In this document: piece after piece, positions 36,189-44,421 of the stretch
Position numbering within the stretch: the first letter of the stretch is position 1
Layout of the letters: the number at the start of each line of letters is the position of its first letter
Origin: Burkholderia sp. OK233
GTDB lineage: Bacteria > Pseudomonadota > Gammaproteobacteria > Burkholderiales > Burkholderiaceae
Direction of reading: 5' to 3'
Length of the DNA: 64,000 bases
Assembly: GCF_900230185.1 (NCBI RefSeq)
Contig: NZ_OCSR01000001.1
Span: 5,704,001-5,768,000 of the forward strand
Notes under the pieces: generated by a model
Databases searched by the model: none
What the model saw: only the letters and a program-made list of their open reading frames with translations
Told to the model about the DNA's origin: nothing
Program-made: the position numbers and the translations under genes

Positions 36189-36813
36189 TCAGGCCTGACG
36201 GCGTAGCGATTGTCGCGACAGGCGTGCGGCAATGATGCCACCCATTGCGCCACCGAGATGACTCTGCCACGACACCCCCGGGTAAATGGGCAGCGCGCCG
36301 AGCAGCATACTCAATCCGTAGCTACTGACCACAAACAGGGCGATGAGAATCGAGAGGATGCCGCGCGTGTAGAAGCCGCGTGCTACGAGATATCCTGCGT
36401 ATCCGAACACGACGCCGCTCGCCCCGATGTGCACAGAATAAGGCGCACCCAGCAGCCACGCACACAACCCTGCTCCGAGGACGGCCCCGGCGGTCGCCTG
36501 CCAGAAATTTGCGATGCGCGGCCACATCGCAAGCCAACCGAGCAGCAGCAGACCACCCGTGTTGGCAGTGATGTGCCACAGTCCGGCGTGCAGCCACGGC
36601 TGCAAAGAGGATGCCCTGCAAACCGCCCAGCGTGCGTGGAACAACGCCGTGACGGTTCAGATGCAGGAAAGGCATCGAAACCGACAGCAAGAACACCGCC
36701 CACATCGAACCGACAAAAAAGGCGAGCAGCGCAATCCGTGCCTTGAACTGGTCGACGAAAGAACCAACGGCTCGCGATGGGGCGGTTGAAACACCGGGTT
36801 GCGACATGTCCAA
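36189..36813 (-). pseudogene. Rhomboid-family intramembrane protease, frameshifted
   Basis: The gene starts at 36813, four bases after the PilO2 stop, so it belongs to the operon. The first part reads MDMSQPGVSTAPSRAVGS, a transmembrane segment near ALLAFFVGSMWAVFLLS, then LGGLQGILFA. Near 36598 the frame shifts and the protein continues with PWLHAGLWHITANTGG, the catalytic serine motif HIGASGVVFGYAGYL, and the catalytic His region WQSHLGGAMGG. These are the hallmarks of a rhomboid serine protease with six membrane helices. One base change would restore a protein of about 208 residues, so this may be either a real lesion or a sequencing error. A rhomboid inside a pilus operon is unusual. Confidence 0.8.
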
Positions 36814-36816
36814 CTC

Positions 36817-38145
36817 TCACGGGGGTGGTATGGGTGGGTAGTCGAGAACATAGAATTTTCCCTTCGCTGTGAAGTGGATGCCGATCGGCTCCGTTGTCTG
36901 GAAGTCAAGCCTCAGGGAGTCCAGCACCATATTTGCGGGCAGCCGCGCGAGCAGGACCGATTGCCACTTGAAGCCTTCAATCGTCCAGTCACCCTGGCGC
37001 ATCACGTGGGCAGGCTTGGGCCCGGCGCCGGCCGGTGCCGCGAGAATCGGGTTTGACGGGGACAACGTGACCTTGTAGCCGTGGCTGTCGAGCTCATAAG
37101 GTTTGACCGACAACCTCTGCGACGGCGTTTGCACGAGATCGATCAGCGCCTGCTCGGACAGCCACGACTTCTGCTCCGCAACCAGCACGGGTGCAACTTC
37201 CGGGACTGCCACTCCGCGCGCGGTGAGATGCTTTCCGTCGGGATCAAACTTCACGGGCCGCATGAACGGTTCGGCATCGCGCTCAAAATCGGCGAAGGTC
37301 CCGCCTTCACGGCTGTATGTGTTCGTGCAATCGCCTGCGTTCCCGCAGTCGGCGTGATCGAAGCGCCAGCCCGACCGATTGCTCTCGCTGGCGCCGAGCG
37401 ACGCAATCAGTGCCGGCGCGAGCATGTTCGCGCGTGGCTTCGTTGCGGCGAACGTCCTGCGAACTGCATCGGCGTATTTCTCCGCGTACGTCGGCTCGTG
37501 AGGCGGCGGTGGCGGCGGTGGCGGCGGTGGCTGCAGCGCGTCGTAGACCTTGCTACCGACGAAGAAAAGCGCGATGAAGATGATCATCAGCGGGATCGCC
37601 GCTGGGATCGCCATCGGGAGCTTTGAGATCCGCCCACCCTTACGATCCTCGAGCAACGCCGCTGGCGAAAAGCTCTCGTCGACGGTGCCGATCGACTGGC
37701 CGGTGCCGAGCGTGACCAGTGCGAGGTTTTTGCGCTGGCACTCGCTCAGGATTGCCTCACGACGCTCCCGTGCGTCTTCAGGTGTAAGCACCTCGTCACT
37801 ACGCACCGCACCGCGTACAACGAAGACGAGATGAACGCGCTGGTCGTCCTGCAGAAGCACAAGCGCGGCCGGTCGCGACTTCACGCGCGCGTGCAACGCG
37901 ATGCGTGCTGCACCCGAATAAAGCTTTGCGCCGCGAACTTCGCTGCGTTCCGGCGCCGCAAAGCCGGCGATGGTTTCCTGGCCGACATTGAACTCGACGC
38001 AGTGCGTCGCACCGAAATCGCCGGCGTAACGGCGGCGCTCCGCCTTCGCACCCTTGACCGGATAGGCGCGCCAATCCAGCCCGAAAACGAGTCGAGCCTT
38101 CCTGTCGGTTGGCAACGGTTCAGTGATGTGCATGCCTGCGCTCAC
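36817..38145 (-). CDS. pilO: Type IVb pilus assembly protein PilO2
   Basis: A protein of 442 residues matching the PilO2 family (pilin accessory protein of IncI-type thin pili). The N-terminal cytoplasmic domain starts ITEPLPTDRKARLVFGLDWR. A single transmembrane helix sits near residue 190 (IPAAIPLMIIFIALFFVG), followed by a run of about ten prolines and a periplasmic domain. It acts in the inner membrane, linking the secretin to the pilus motor. The start overlaps the stop of pilN by 4 bp, so translation is coupled. The pilus ATPase, platform protein and pilin genes expected downstream are absent. Confidence 0.8.
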   Translation of the reverse strand: MSAGMHITEPLPTDRKARLVFGLDWRAYPVKGAKAERRRYAGDFGATHCVEFNVGQETIAGFAAPERSEVRGAKLYSGAARIALHARVKSRPAALVLLQDDQRVHLVFVVRGAVRSDEVLTPEDARERREAILSECQRKNLALVTLGTGQSIGTVDESFSPAALLEDRKGGRISKLPMAIPAAIPLMIIFIALFFVGSKVYDALQPPPPPPPPPPHEPTYAEKYADAVRRTFAATKPRANMLAPALIASLGASESNRSGWRFDHADCGNAGDCTNTYSREGGTFADFERDAEPFMRPVKFDPDGKHLTARGVAVPEVAPVLVAEQKSWLSEQALIDLVQTPSQRLSVKPYELDSHGYKVTLSPSNPILAAPAGAGPKPAHVMRQGDWTIEGFKWQSVLLARLPANMVLDSLRLDFQTTEPIGIHFTAKGKFYVLDYPPIPPP

Positions 38146-39770
38146 ATCGAAGGGACGACCGTCGCCGTCAGCATGATCACCTGAAACGTGCGCGACTTGT
38201 TCCAGTCGCCCGTAATCCCGGCAATACCACCGTTAGTCGTGCTGTCAGCCTGATCCGTCATCGCGCCGTAGAGCACGACGGTCTGCCCATCGGCGAGTGC
38301 GACCGTTTGATCGTCCTTGCTGCCAGTCGTGTGTGCCAGCTGGATCTGCTGCTGCGTCTGTCCCGAACCCACGCTTGCGTTGGTGAACGGACCATTGAGC
38401 TTCGAGCTATCGCTCCAGTACGCGAGAATGATCTGGTTGTGGTCATTCACGGACGGCAGGACGTTCACGAAGTCGCCGGTCGTGACAGTGCCAGGCGTCA
38501 GGCCTGGGACGCCGCCGGAAGTACCGGTAAGACTGCCAGAAGAAGCCTGGGTCGAGCGCAGATAGTCGTCGCTCTGGAATGACGCGACTGACACGGGCAA
38601 CCCGTTCAACGTCATCTTGGTCAGCGTGTTGTCCTGCACCGTCCTGCCGTAGCTGTTCAACGCATTGATCACGGCGTTGGTGCCTGAAAGCGGCGCGTTG
38701 GGACGCAACACTGACAGACCGACAGATCCGCCGCCAGACGACAGGGAGGTCGGCGACACGAAGCAGACCGCGTATTTGGCTAGCCCGCCCTGGATGCTGT
38801 TGAACACGACGTCCGCATTCAGGCCTGCCTGACTCCCACGTTTCAGCGCGATCTGCAGCGTCCGTACCCGGATCGCGACCTGACGGGTCGAGATCGCGTT
38901 CTCCTTGGTCAGCAACATCCCCATCCGGTCTGCAGCCTCCTTGGTGTCGTACACCATCACGAGCCGACTCTGCGGGTTGACGGTGATCTTGCCCATCGGC
39001 GACTTCAGCTTGTTGAGCTCATCGCTGATGAGGGCCATCTGGTCAAACTCGCCGTCCCGCCCCGTCGGTGTGACGGCCGAGAACGAGCCGGTGTTACCCC
39101 CGGAACTTCCACCAGTCCCGCTCGACTGATTGCCAGTGGACGTGTCCATGCCCTTCGACATGGTGGACTTGATCGAAACCTTGCCGGGGATCGCGGCGAT
39201 CTGAAACATGCGCGTCACGAACCGCATGACGGTGATGGAGGAACCATCGAACGACCAGTCAAGGCCAAGGTTCTCGGACACGTCCCGCATGTAAGTGCCG
39301 ACGTTGCCGGTGAACGGCAACGCGTAGACCGGCTCCTCATACGTCTTGCCGTTCTGAACGTTGACACCGACTCCCTTGCCGTCCCCTGATGGCACGCCCG
39401 GCACAAGCCTGTCGCGCGGGACAAACACGTCCGGGCTCAGGTGCACCGGGTAGCCCGTTGCGCTCGACACCATCGTCGCGATGGTTTTCACACTCAGGTT
39501 CGCGGGAAACGTTACGTTCTTTTCGCGGAACACGGCTGGCAGCGTGGCCTCATACGCCACTGGCACCAGGCGGTCACCGAGGAACGCAGTGGGCACATCC
39601 TCGACCAGCGGCATCGACTCGGGGCCATTGCCCATCGCATCGAGCACTGCCCGGCGCGCGGCGTCGTACGAACGGTTCACGTCTTCCTGCGTGACTGCGC
39701 AGCCTGCCAGCGCGAGCGTGGCGAGTGCCGCCGCGAGGGCCTTCAATCTTGGATAGCGGATCATCTTCAT
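38142..39770 (-). CDS. pilN: Type IVb pilus secretin PilN
   Basis: An outer-membrane secretin of 542 residues. The signal peptide ends in a lipobox, LALAGCAVT. Secretin landmarks include a N-domain near YPVHLSPDVFV, a STN-like segment MRDVSENLGLDWSFDGSSI, the Ser/Gly-rich loop with GTGGSSGGNTGS, MISDELNKLKSPMGKITVNP-like segments and the C-terminal secretin core VAIRVRTLQIALKRGSQ to ADGQTVVLYGAMTDQ. It would form the pore for a thin pilus. It is coupled by 4-bp overlaps to the genes on both sides. No frame damage is visible. Confidence 0.85.
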   Translation of the reverse strand: MKMIRYPRLKALAAALATLALAGCAVTQEDVNRSYDAARRAVLDAMGNGPESMPLVEDVPTAFLGDRLVPVAYEATLPAVFREKNVTFPANLSVKTIATMVSSATGYPVHLSPDVFVPRDRLVPGVPSGDGKGVGVNVQNGKTYEEPVYALPFTGNVGTYMRDVSENLGLDWSFDGSSITVMRFVTRMFQIAAIPGKVSIKSTMSKGMDTSTGNQSSGTGGSSGGNTGSFSAVTPTGRDGEFDQMALISDELNKLKSPMGKITVNPQSRLVMVYDTKEAADRMGMLLTKENAISTRQVAIRVRTLQIALKRGSQAGLNADVVFNSIQGGLAKYAVCFVSPTSLSSGGGSVGLSVLRPNAPLSGTNAVINALNSYGRTVQDNTLTKMTLNGLPVSVASFQSDDYLRSTQASSGSLTGTSGGVPGLTPGTVTTGDFVNVLPSVNDHNQIILAYWSDSSKLNGPFTNASVGSGQTQQQIQLAHTTGSKDDQTVALADGQTVVLYGAMTDQADSTTNGGIAGITGDWNKSRTFQVIMLTATVVPSM

Positions 39771-40330
39771 TCCTTGCAGCTCGCGGCCCGCGCGATCACG
39801 CGGATGACGTTGTTGATGTGCCGACAGATTCGCGTCGGCGTGCGCATGTGATTGGTCGCTTGCATGACCTGCGTCAGCACGGACGTGAAGTCGCCACTGA
39901 ACTTCGCGTTGAACTCAAGCGGCAGATCGTCGTCGATCTTCCACGCCAGTTGCCAGCCGTGGGTCGGTAGCCATCGGTCCAGCGCGTTGCGCAGATTCAC
40001 GTCCTGTGGCGTGACGTTGAAAGTCAGATCGGCCGCAGGTGCAGACGGCGTTCCTGGCAACACAACGGAGGCGACCGTCAGTGATGGCTGGGCCTGCGAC
40101 AGGTTCATCGGCGCGATCGCAGCTGCCTTTCCATCTCCCGTGGCGACGACCGGCGCCGCTGCGGGTGCGGACGAAGACGTCAGCACCTGCCAGCCGTCGC
40201 CAGCATTGCCGGCGTTGGCGTCGGTGGCCGCAGAGGAGATAGAGGCAACGCCGAGCAGCGCGAGCGTGGCGAGGATCTTCGCCACGTCACCTGCGCGGCG
40301 ACGGTTTGGGATGGTCAGATTCATAAACAT
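39767..40330 (-). CDS. TcpQ-domain periplasmic protein (PilL/PilM-like)
   Basis: A protein of 187 residues with a signal peptide (KILATLALLGVASISSAA) and a C-terminal TcpQ-type domain at about residues 110-185: VNLRNALDRWLPTHGWQLAW, then DDDLPLEFNAKFSGDF and VLTQVMQATNHM. Such domains bind and stabilise the pilus secretin, as TcpQ does for TcpC. The stop overlaps the pilN start by 4 bp. The final CKE residues and a nearby Cys suggest possible disulfide formation. An alternative ATG lies two codons downstream. Confidence 0.65.
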   Translation of the reverse strand: MFMNLTIPNRRRAGDVAKILATLALLGVASISSAATDANAGNAGDGWQVLTSSSAPAAAPVVATGDGKAAAIAPMNLSQAQPSLTVASVVLPGTPSAPAADLTFNVTPQDVNLRNALDRWLPTHGWQLAWKIDDDLPLEFNAKFSGDFTSVLTQVMQATNHMRTPTRICRHINNVIRVIARAASCKE

Positions 40331-40333
40331 GTT

Positions 40334-40759
40334 TCAGTTCCCTGCCCGCTGCAGGGGTCGTTGAATGGCAATTGCATAGGCGAGCTGCTTATCGGGCGAG
40401 CTTGCGTTGTACGCACCAACCGCCTTCCACGTCGGACCAAACCGCCTGATCTTGGAAGCGAGAATCCAGGTTCCCACGTAGGCGTTGATGCATCTGTCGA
40501 ACAGGTGCTGCCTCGTGATTCCATAACGGGCGAGTCGGGGGAGCTCTCTCGAGTTCACCTGCATGAGGCCAATGTCCTCGGTCCCATCGGCGTTCACATG
40601 CACGGCGTCGGCTCGCATCGTTGACTCGTGTTGCGCGATCACGCGCACCAGTTGCACGTTGATGCCCTGGTAGGCGGCTGCGTCGTCGAGACAGTCCGCA
40701 TGCGCATCGAGCGCGAGCGACGCAAGTGCCCACAGCAGGAGCGTGGTTAGCCGGATCAC
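40334..40759 (-). CDS. Lytic transglycosylase, VirB1/PilT-like
   Basis: A protein of 141 residues with a signal peptide (LTTLLLWALASLALDAHA) and a transglycosylase SLT core: GINVQLVRVIAQHESTMRAD with the catalytic Glu, DIGLMQVNSRELPRLARYGI, and AYVGTWILASKIRRFG, then VGAYNASS. It cuts peptidoglycan to let the pilus or secretion channel pass. GTG start overlapping the preceding stop by GTGA. Typical size for IncI PilT or VirB1-type enzymes. Confidence 0.85.
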   Translation of the reverse strand: MIRLTTLLLWALASLALDAHADCLDDAAAYQGINVQLVRVIAQHESTMRADAVHVNADGTEDIGLMQVNSRELPRLARYGITRQHLFDRCINAYVGTWILASKIRRFGPTWKAVGAYNASSPDKQLAYAIAIQRPLQRAGN

Positions 40760-42065
40760 GGTGACACCGCCGCAGTACGGGTCGGAGTTACCACAGGCGC
40801 AGGATCTCTACCCGAGGGTTCGAAGTACTTCACTTCCTTGCGGCGGATCACGTTCACCGTGTTCCCGTCGGCTTGCACGATGAACTGCTCGGCGACACCG
40901 CTGAAGTGGACGTACCGCCCCTTCTGTTCCGCGGTCCCCATATGCCGGACATCCGCGACGCTCGCGTGAACGACGGAGTCTGCGAACTTGAAGTACGTCT
41001 GACCGCCTTCGTCGAAAACGCTTTCCAGACCGGCCGCATTCGGCGCCGGGAAGTCGTACACCGCTCCGGCGATTCGCCCGATCTCGACTGACGACGCTCC
41101 ATCGGAGACGGTGAAGCGCAGCGCGCGCTCGATCGTCACCACGTTTGCCGCATCGTCCCACTTCGGACGCAAAGACTTGCCGTCGGGCGCCGTGAAACGC
41201 AGCGGCTTCTCAGGCTTTCCCGCGAACCGGATCTGCGTATGCAGCTCGTCGGCATCGCGAATCGCCTGTGCACCGAACTTCTGCGCGAGCTGTGAGGGTT
41301 CTGAAGCGGTCTGCTCAAGCATCGCCTGCGCAGGTGCCGCAGTAGTACGAACCGCAACCGTGCCCGTTGCGCCCGGACCATGCTGTTCGCCTGCTGCATA
41401 ATTCAGTGCGCCCGATTTCGGAGCGTCCCGGTGCAGCCGGACGTGCCGCGCGTCGAAGTCGATGTCCGCATACAGTCCGCTTTGGGTCATCAACCGGTCC
41501 AGTGCCTGCATCCAGTTATCTCCATCCCGTGTGCTGAAAGCGAGTGCCCCGTTCAGGTCTACATCCTTCTGCGCGGAACCAGTCCAGCCTTGTGGCACAA
41601 GTGCTTTGACCAACCCGCCCACAGGCATCGTCGCGTTCAGGTTGCGAACCGGCTCGAGCTTCGCGTGTGAGCCAATCAGTACGAGGCGGTTCGTGAACCC
41701 GTCGAACCCGGGTGGTTGGTCATCACGGGCGAATGCCGGTGAGCCAGTCGTCCCAATGAACGTATTCATCCTGTTCCAGCGCGCGGTGGCGGCATGCCCC
41801 CCACGCTATAGCGCACCACCTCAGGGGTACCGTCGACCACGATATAAGGACCCTGCGCATGCCCTCCCTCGGCAGTAATGACCTGCCCTGCCCGCGGCTG
41901 GATAAAGGTCTGCGATCCATCGTTGAACACAAGGGCGGGCCGCTCGGTAATGCCGCCCACGATCTCGTAGTCGAAATCGAACGGATCGGTATTCGTCGCG
42001 TGTGCGCTCAGCGCATTCACGCTGCCAAGGCATGCGATCGCCAGAGTGAGTGCAGTACGTTTCAT
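40756..42065 (-). pseudogene. VirB9/TrbG-like protein with TcpQ-like domain, frameshifted
   Basis: Two frames form one gene. The first (from 42065) has a signal peptide (TLAIACLGSVNALSAHA) and a VirB9-like strand set: ALVFNDGSQTFIQPRAGQV and YIVVDGTPEVVRYSVGG. A run of six C at 41797-41802 then puts the frame out. Continuing in the other frame gives HAATARWNRMNTFIG, FTNRLVLIGSHAKLEP, a TcpQ-like domain (LVKALVPQGWTGSAQKDVDL) and a C-terminal VirB9/CagX-like domain (ESVFDEGGQTYFKFADS, GVAEQFIVQADGNTVNVIRR). About 436 residues in total. The lesion is at a homopolymer, so slippage or a read error are both possible. Its expected place is the outer-membrane core complex, with VirB10. Confidence 0.7.
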
Positions 42066-42877
42066 AGGCCAGCTTCGATCTGTTTCAGGTGACGCGCGAA
42101 ACGCGCCAGGTATGCCTGCCCCGGCACCGGGTTTGCGCTGTGATACCAGGCGATCGCCGCGGCGACGGAATGCGTCCTGCTGTAGTTCTCATTCAGAATT
42201 GATTCGGCGACGCGGATGTTGGTCGCGGGAGCGAGCGCGTCCCATGTGGAAGCGAAACGCTGGCGGTGATAGCACCAGTTCACCTGGAGCAAACCCACGT
42301 CGAAATCGCAGCGTCCTGCTGCTCTCAACGACTCGATCGCGCGCCATGCATCCTCACGCGAGCGAAAGAAGAAGCTTCGCCCCGCGACGTTGAGCGTCCA
42401 TGGCCAGGCCCGGCCATTCAGACCGGACTCGTTCAGCGCGATGCCCGCGAGCACCTTTGGGTCAACACTGCGATGCATCAGATCGAACGGCGTCTGCGCG
42501 CTCGCGCATGCCCACCCGCCTCTGCGCTCCGTGATGGCTGTCTGCGCATCATCGTCAAGCACCGGCGGCAGCAGCCAGCCCTGCTGGACCAGCAGCCTTG
42601 ACAGCGCAACGTCACGCGCGTCGACGGACACCATAAGGCCTGCCTCAGGCGAGCTCGACACGATCTGCCCGACCAGTGCCACCGACCATTCGTCAAAGCG
42701 CCGCCGCCCACACAGCGTGACGGGAGTGCCAGGCAGCGCGACAACGCGCGCCTCCTTCGCATCCGCGACAACGATCCGTGACGCGTCATCGAAACGGGAG
42801 ATCGTGGCCGCGCGCGCGTGCACAGGTGCCAGGAAGCACACAATCAGGAACAGCAGCACGTGGAGGCTTCTAGCCAC
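42062..42877 (-). CDS. Lytic transglycosylase, second, with N-terminal extension
   Basis: A protein of about 271 residues. I place the start at a GTG at 42877, overlapping the virB10 stop, with GGAG 7 bp upstream and a clean signal peptide (VLLFLIVCFLAPVHARA). A longer GTG start at 42901 is open but less attractive. Residues 30-130 form an uncharacterised domain. The C-terminal half is an SLT transglycosylase with the catalytic Glu in VLAGIALNESGLNGRAWPW, and the GLLQVNWCYHRQRF and AAAIAWYHSANPVP segments. Why one operon needs two transglycosylases is unclear; they may serve pilus and secretion channel separately. Confidence 0.8.
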   Translation of the reverse strand: MARSLHVLLFLIVCFLAPVHARAATISRFDDASRIVVADAKEARVVALPGTPVTLCGRRRFDEWSVALVGQIVSSSPEAGLMVSVDARDVALSRLLVQQGWLLPPVLDDDAQTAITERRGGWACASAQTPFDLMHRSVDPKVLAGIALNESGLNGRAWPWTLNVAGRSFFFRSREDAWRAIESLRAAGRCDFDVGLLQVNWCYHRQRFASTWDALAPATNIRVAESILNENYSRTHSVAAAIAWYHSANPVPGQAYLARFARHLKQIEAGL

Positions 42878-44198
42878 TGAATGGCTCCAGCGTGATGTCA
42901 CGATTCACCTTGATCATGAAACGGGTGCCCGGCTTGTCGGTGATCGTCGGCGGAATGTTCTGGTAGCGGTTCAGGATTGATTGCGACGTCTGCGCCGCCA
43001 CCTGCCCTGCCGTGCTGCCAACCTGCGATACGCCGTACGGCCCGCTCGTTGTCGTGGTGTCGCCGCCGTTGAAACGCCGGAGCAGAATTGCGGTGAGGAA
43101 CGACGCGCCGTAGATTTTCAGGAAGTGGTTGTTCACGTCCCCGGAGAATCCGGCCGTGCCATCGGGATCTGCACCTTGCGCGCCATACAACGGAACCTGC
43201 TTGCCGTTGGGCAGACGGAGTTCGGTGGCGGCGACGAGGATCGTCTCCTGTCCAGGCTGAATGTCGCTGCTGTAGGGTGCGACGATCGTCGATCCCTTCG
43301 GGATCATCAGGCATCCGTTGCCGAGGCTGTCGTACACGTCGTTTTCCACGACGAGCGAGGCCGTGCCCGGACGGTCCGAGTTGAGCCCTTCGAGTGCGAG
43401 GACGTTAATGTGATGTGGAGGCGATAGCGTGCACCCCCGGGACTGTCCGACGAAACCTGCCCTCTTGAAAACCCCGTTCGACGACTGGTCGCCAGCGTTC
43501 TGCATGAACTGCGTGTCGCGATCCTGCGTTGTGCTAAGCGCAGCAATTCGCTGTCCGCCTGCGCCGCCTACACCACCGGCGCCGCCCATTCCCGACAGCG
43601 CTTTGAGTGCCTGGAGCTGGGCCTGCAATGCGGGGTTGTTCACTGCCCCCTGCTCAGCCTGGGTCTGACGCAACGCCATCTGCTGCGGCGTAGGCAACGA
43701 GGCCAGTGCGGCCTGCGCCGGCGACATTGCCGGCTCCTTCACCTTTACGCCAGGCCGAAATATCGGTGATGCGTAGATCGAATCGCTCTGAGCGCTGTTG
43801 GCCAGCCCGCGTGTGCGTTCATCCTGCAGAAAAGCGTCGGCCGTCACGAGTGAGGTCGCACCCCGGCCACCCACTGCAGCCGGATTGGCACTCTTCGCGG
43901 CGCTCGCCGCAGCAGCGGCGTCCGCCTGCTGTTGCCCGGCCTTCGCCTGATCCGCAATCATCTTGTCGAGATCGACGTCATGTGAACGCGGCTTCTCAAC
44001 GGCGGCGGCCGTTCGCGCAGCCTTCTCTGCCCGCCGTTCCTCGTCAGCTCTGGAGCTCTCCTGTGTTTGATAGTAAAAGCCGATAGTGCCCACAAGAACG
44101 GCAATGACTACGCCCACCCCGATCAGCGCGTTGCGTGGTGATTTGCCCTTTGTGATCGCCACCTGATCCGGGTTCGGCTGCACGGTCTGTTTTGCCAT
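42870..44198 (-). CDS. VirB10/TrbI-like secretion core protein
   Basis: A protein of 442 residues. A short cytoplasmic N-terminus is followed by one transmembrane helix (ALIGVGVVIAVLVGTIGFYY), a coiled-coil and Ala/Gln-rich periplasmic stretch, and the C-terminal VirB10 barrel domain: ASLVVENDVYDSLGNGCLMI, PKGSTIVAPYSSDIQPGQE, ATELRLPNGKQVPLYGAQGA and NNHFLKIYGASFLTAILLRR. It should span both membranes and energise channel opening. First gene of the operon in this window. Upstream, a 14-codon frame MLIAKRRRRGLFGF ends 5 bp before the VirB10 ribosome binding site and may be a leader or the end of a lost gene. An IS4 element lies 224 bp upstream. Confidence 0.85.
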   Translation of the reverse strand: MAKQTVQPNPDQVAITKGKSPRNALIGVGVVIAVLVGTIGFYYQTQESSRADEERRAEKAARTAAAVEKPRSHDVDLDKMIADQAKAGQQQADAAAAASAAKSANPAAVGGRGATSLVTADAFLQDERTRGLANSAQSDSIYASPIFRPGVKVKEPAMSPAQAALASLPTPQQMALRQTQAEQGAVNNPALQAQLQALKALSGMGGAGGVGGAGGQRIAALSTTQDRDTQFMQNAGDQSSNGVFKRAGFVGQSRGCTLSPPHHINVLALEGLNSDRPGTASLVVENDVYDSLGNGCLMIPKGSTIVAPYSSDIQPGQETILVAATELRLPNGKQVPLYGAQGADPDGTAGFSGDVNNHFLKIYGASFLTAILLRRFNGGDTTTTSGPYGVSQVGSTAGQVAAQTSQSILNRYQNIPPTITDKPGTRFMIKVNRDITLEPFSG

Positions 44199-44421
44199 GT
44201 CCGCCTCAGAACCCGAACAGGCCGCGACGGCGACGTTTAGCGATCAACATTTATTAGTATCGCCAGTTTGATCTATCAAATATTGGTCGCAGCAGCGCTC
44301 TTTGAATTCTCTTTATGAAACGGCAATTTACGATCTCTCATCGCCGAGCACCGCATTAACGCGCCATGTTCGATCGGCTCTCTTAGGTGGCCTAGTGCAC
44401 GGCAAGCCTCTCCCTTAGGAG

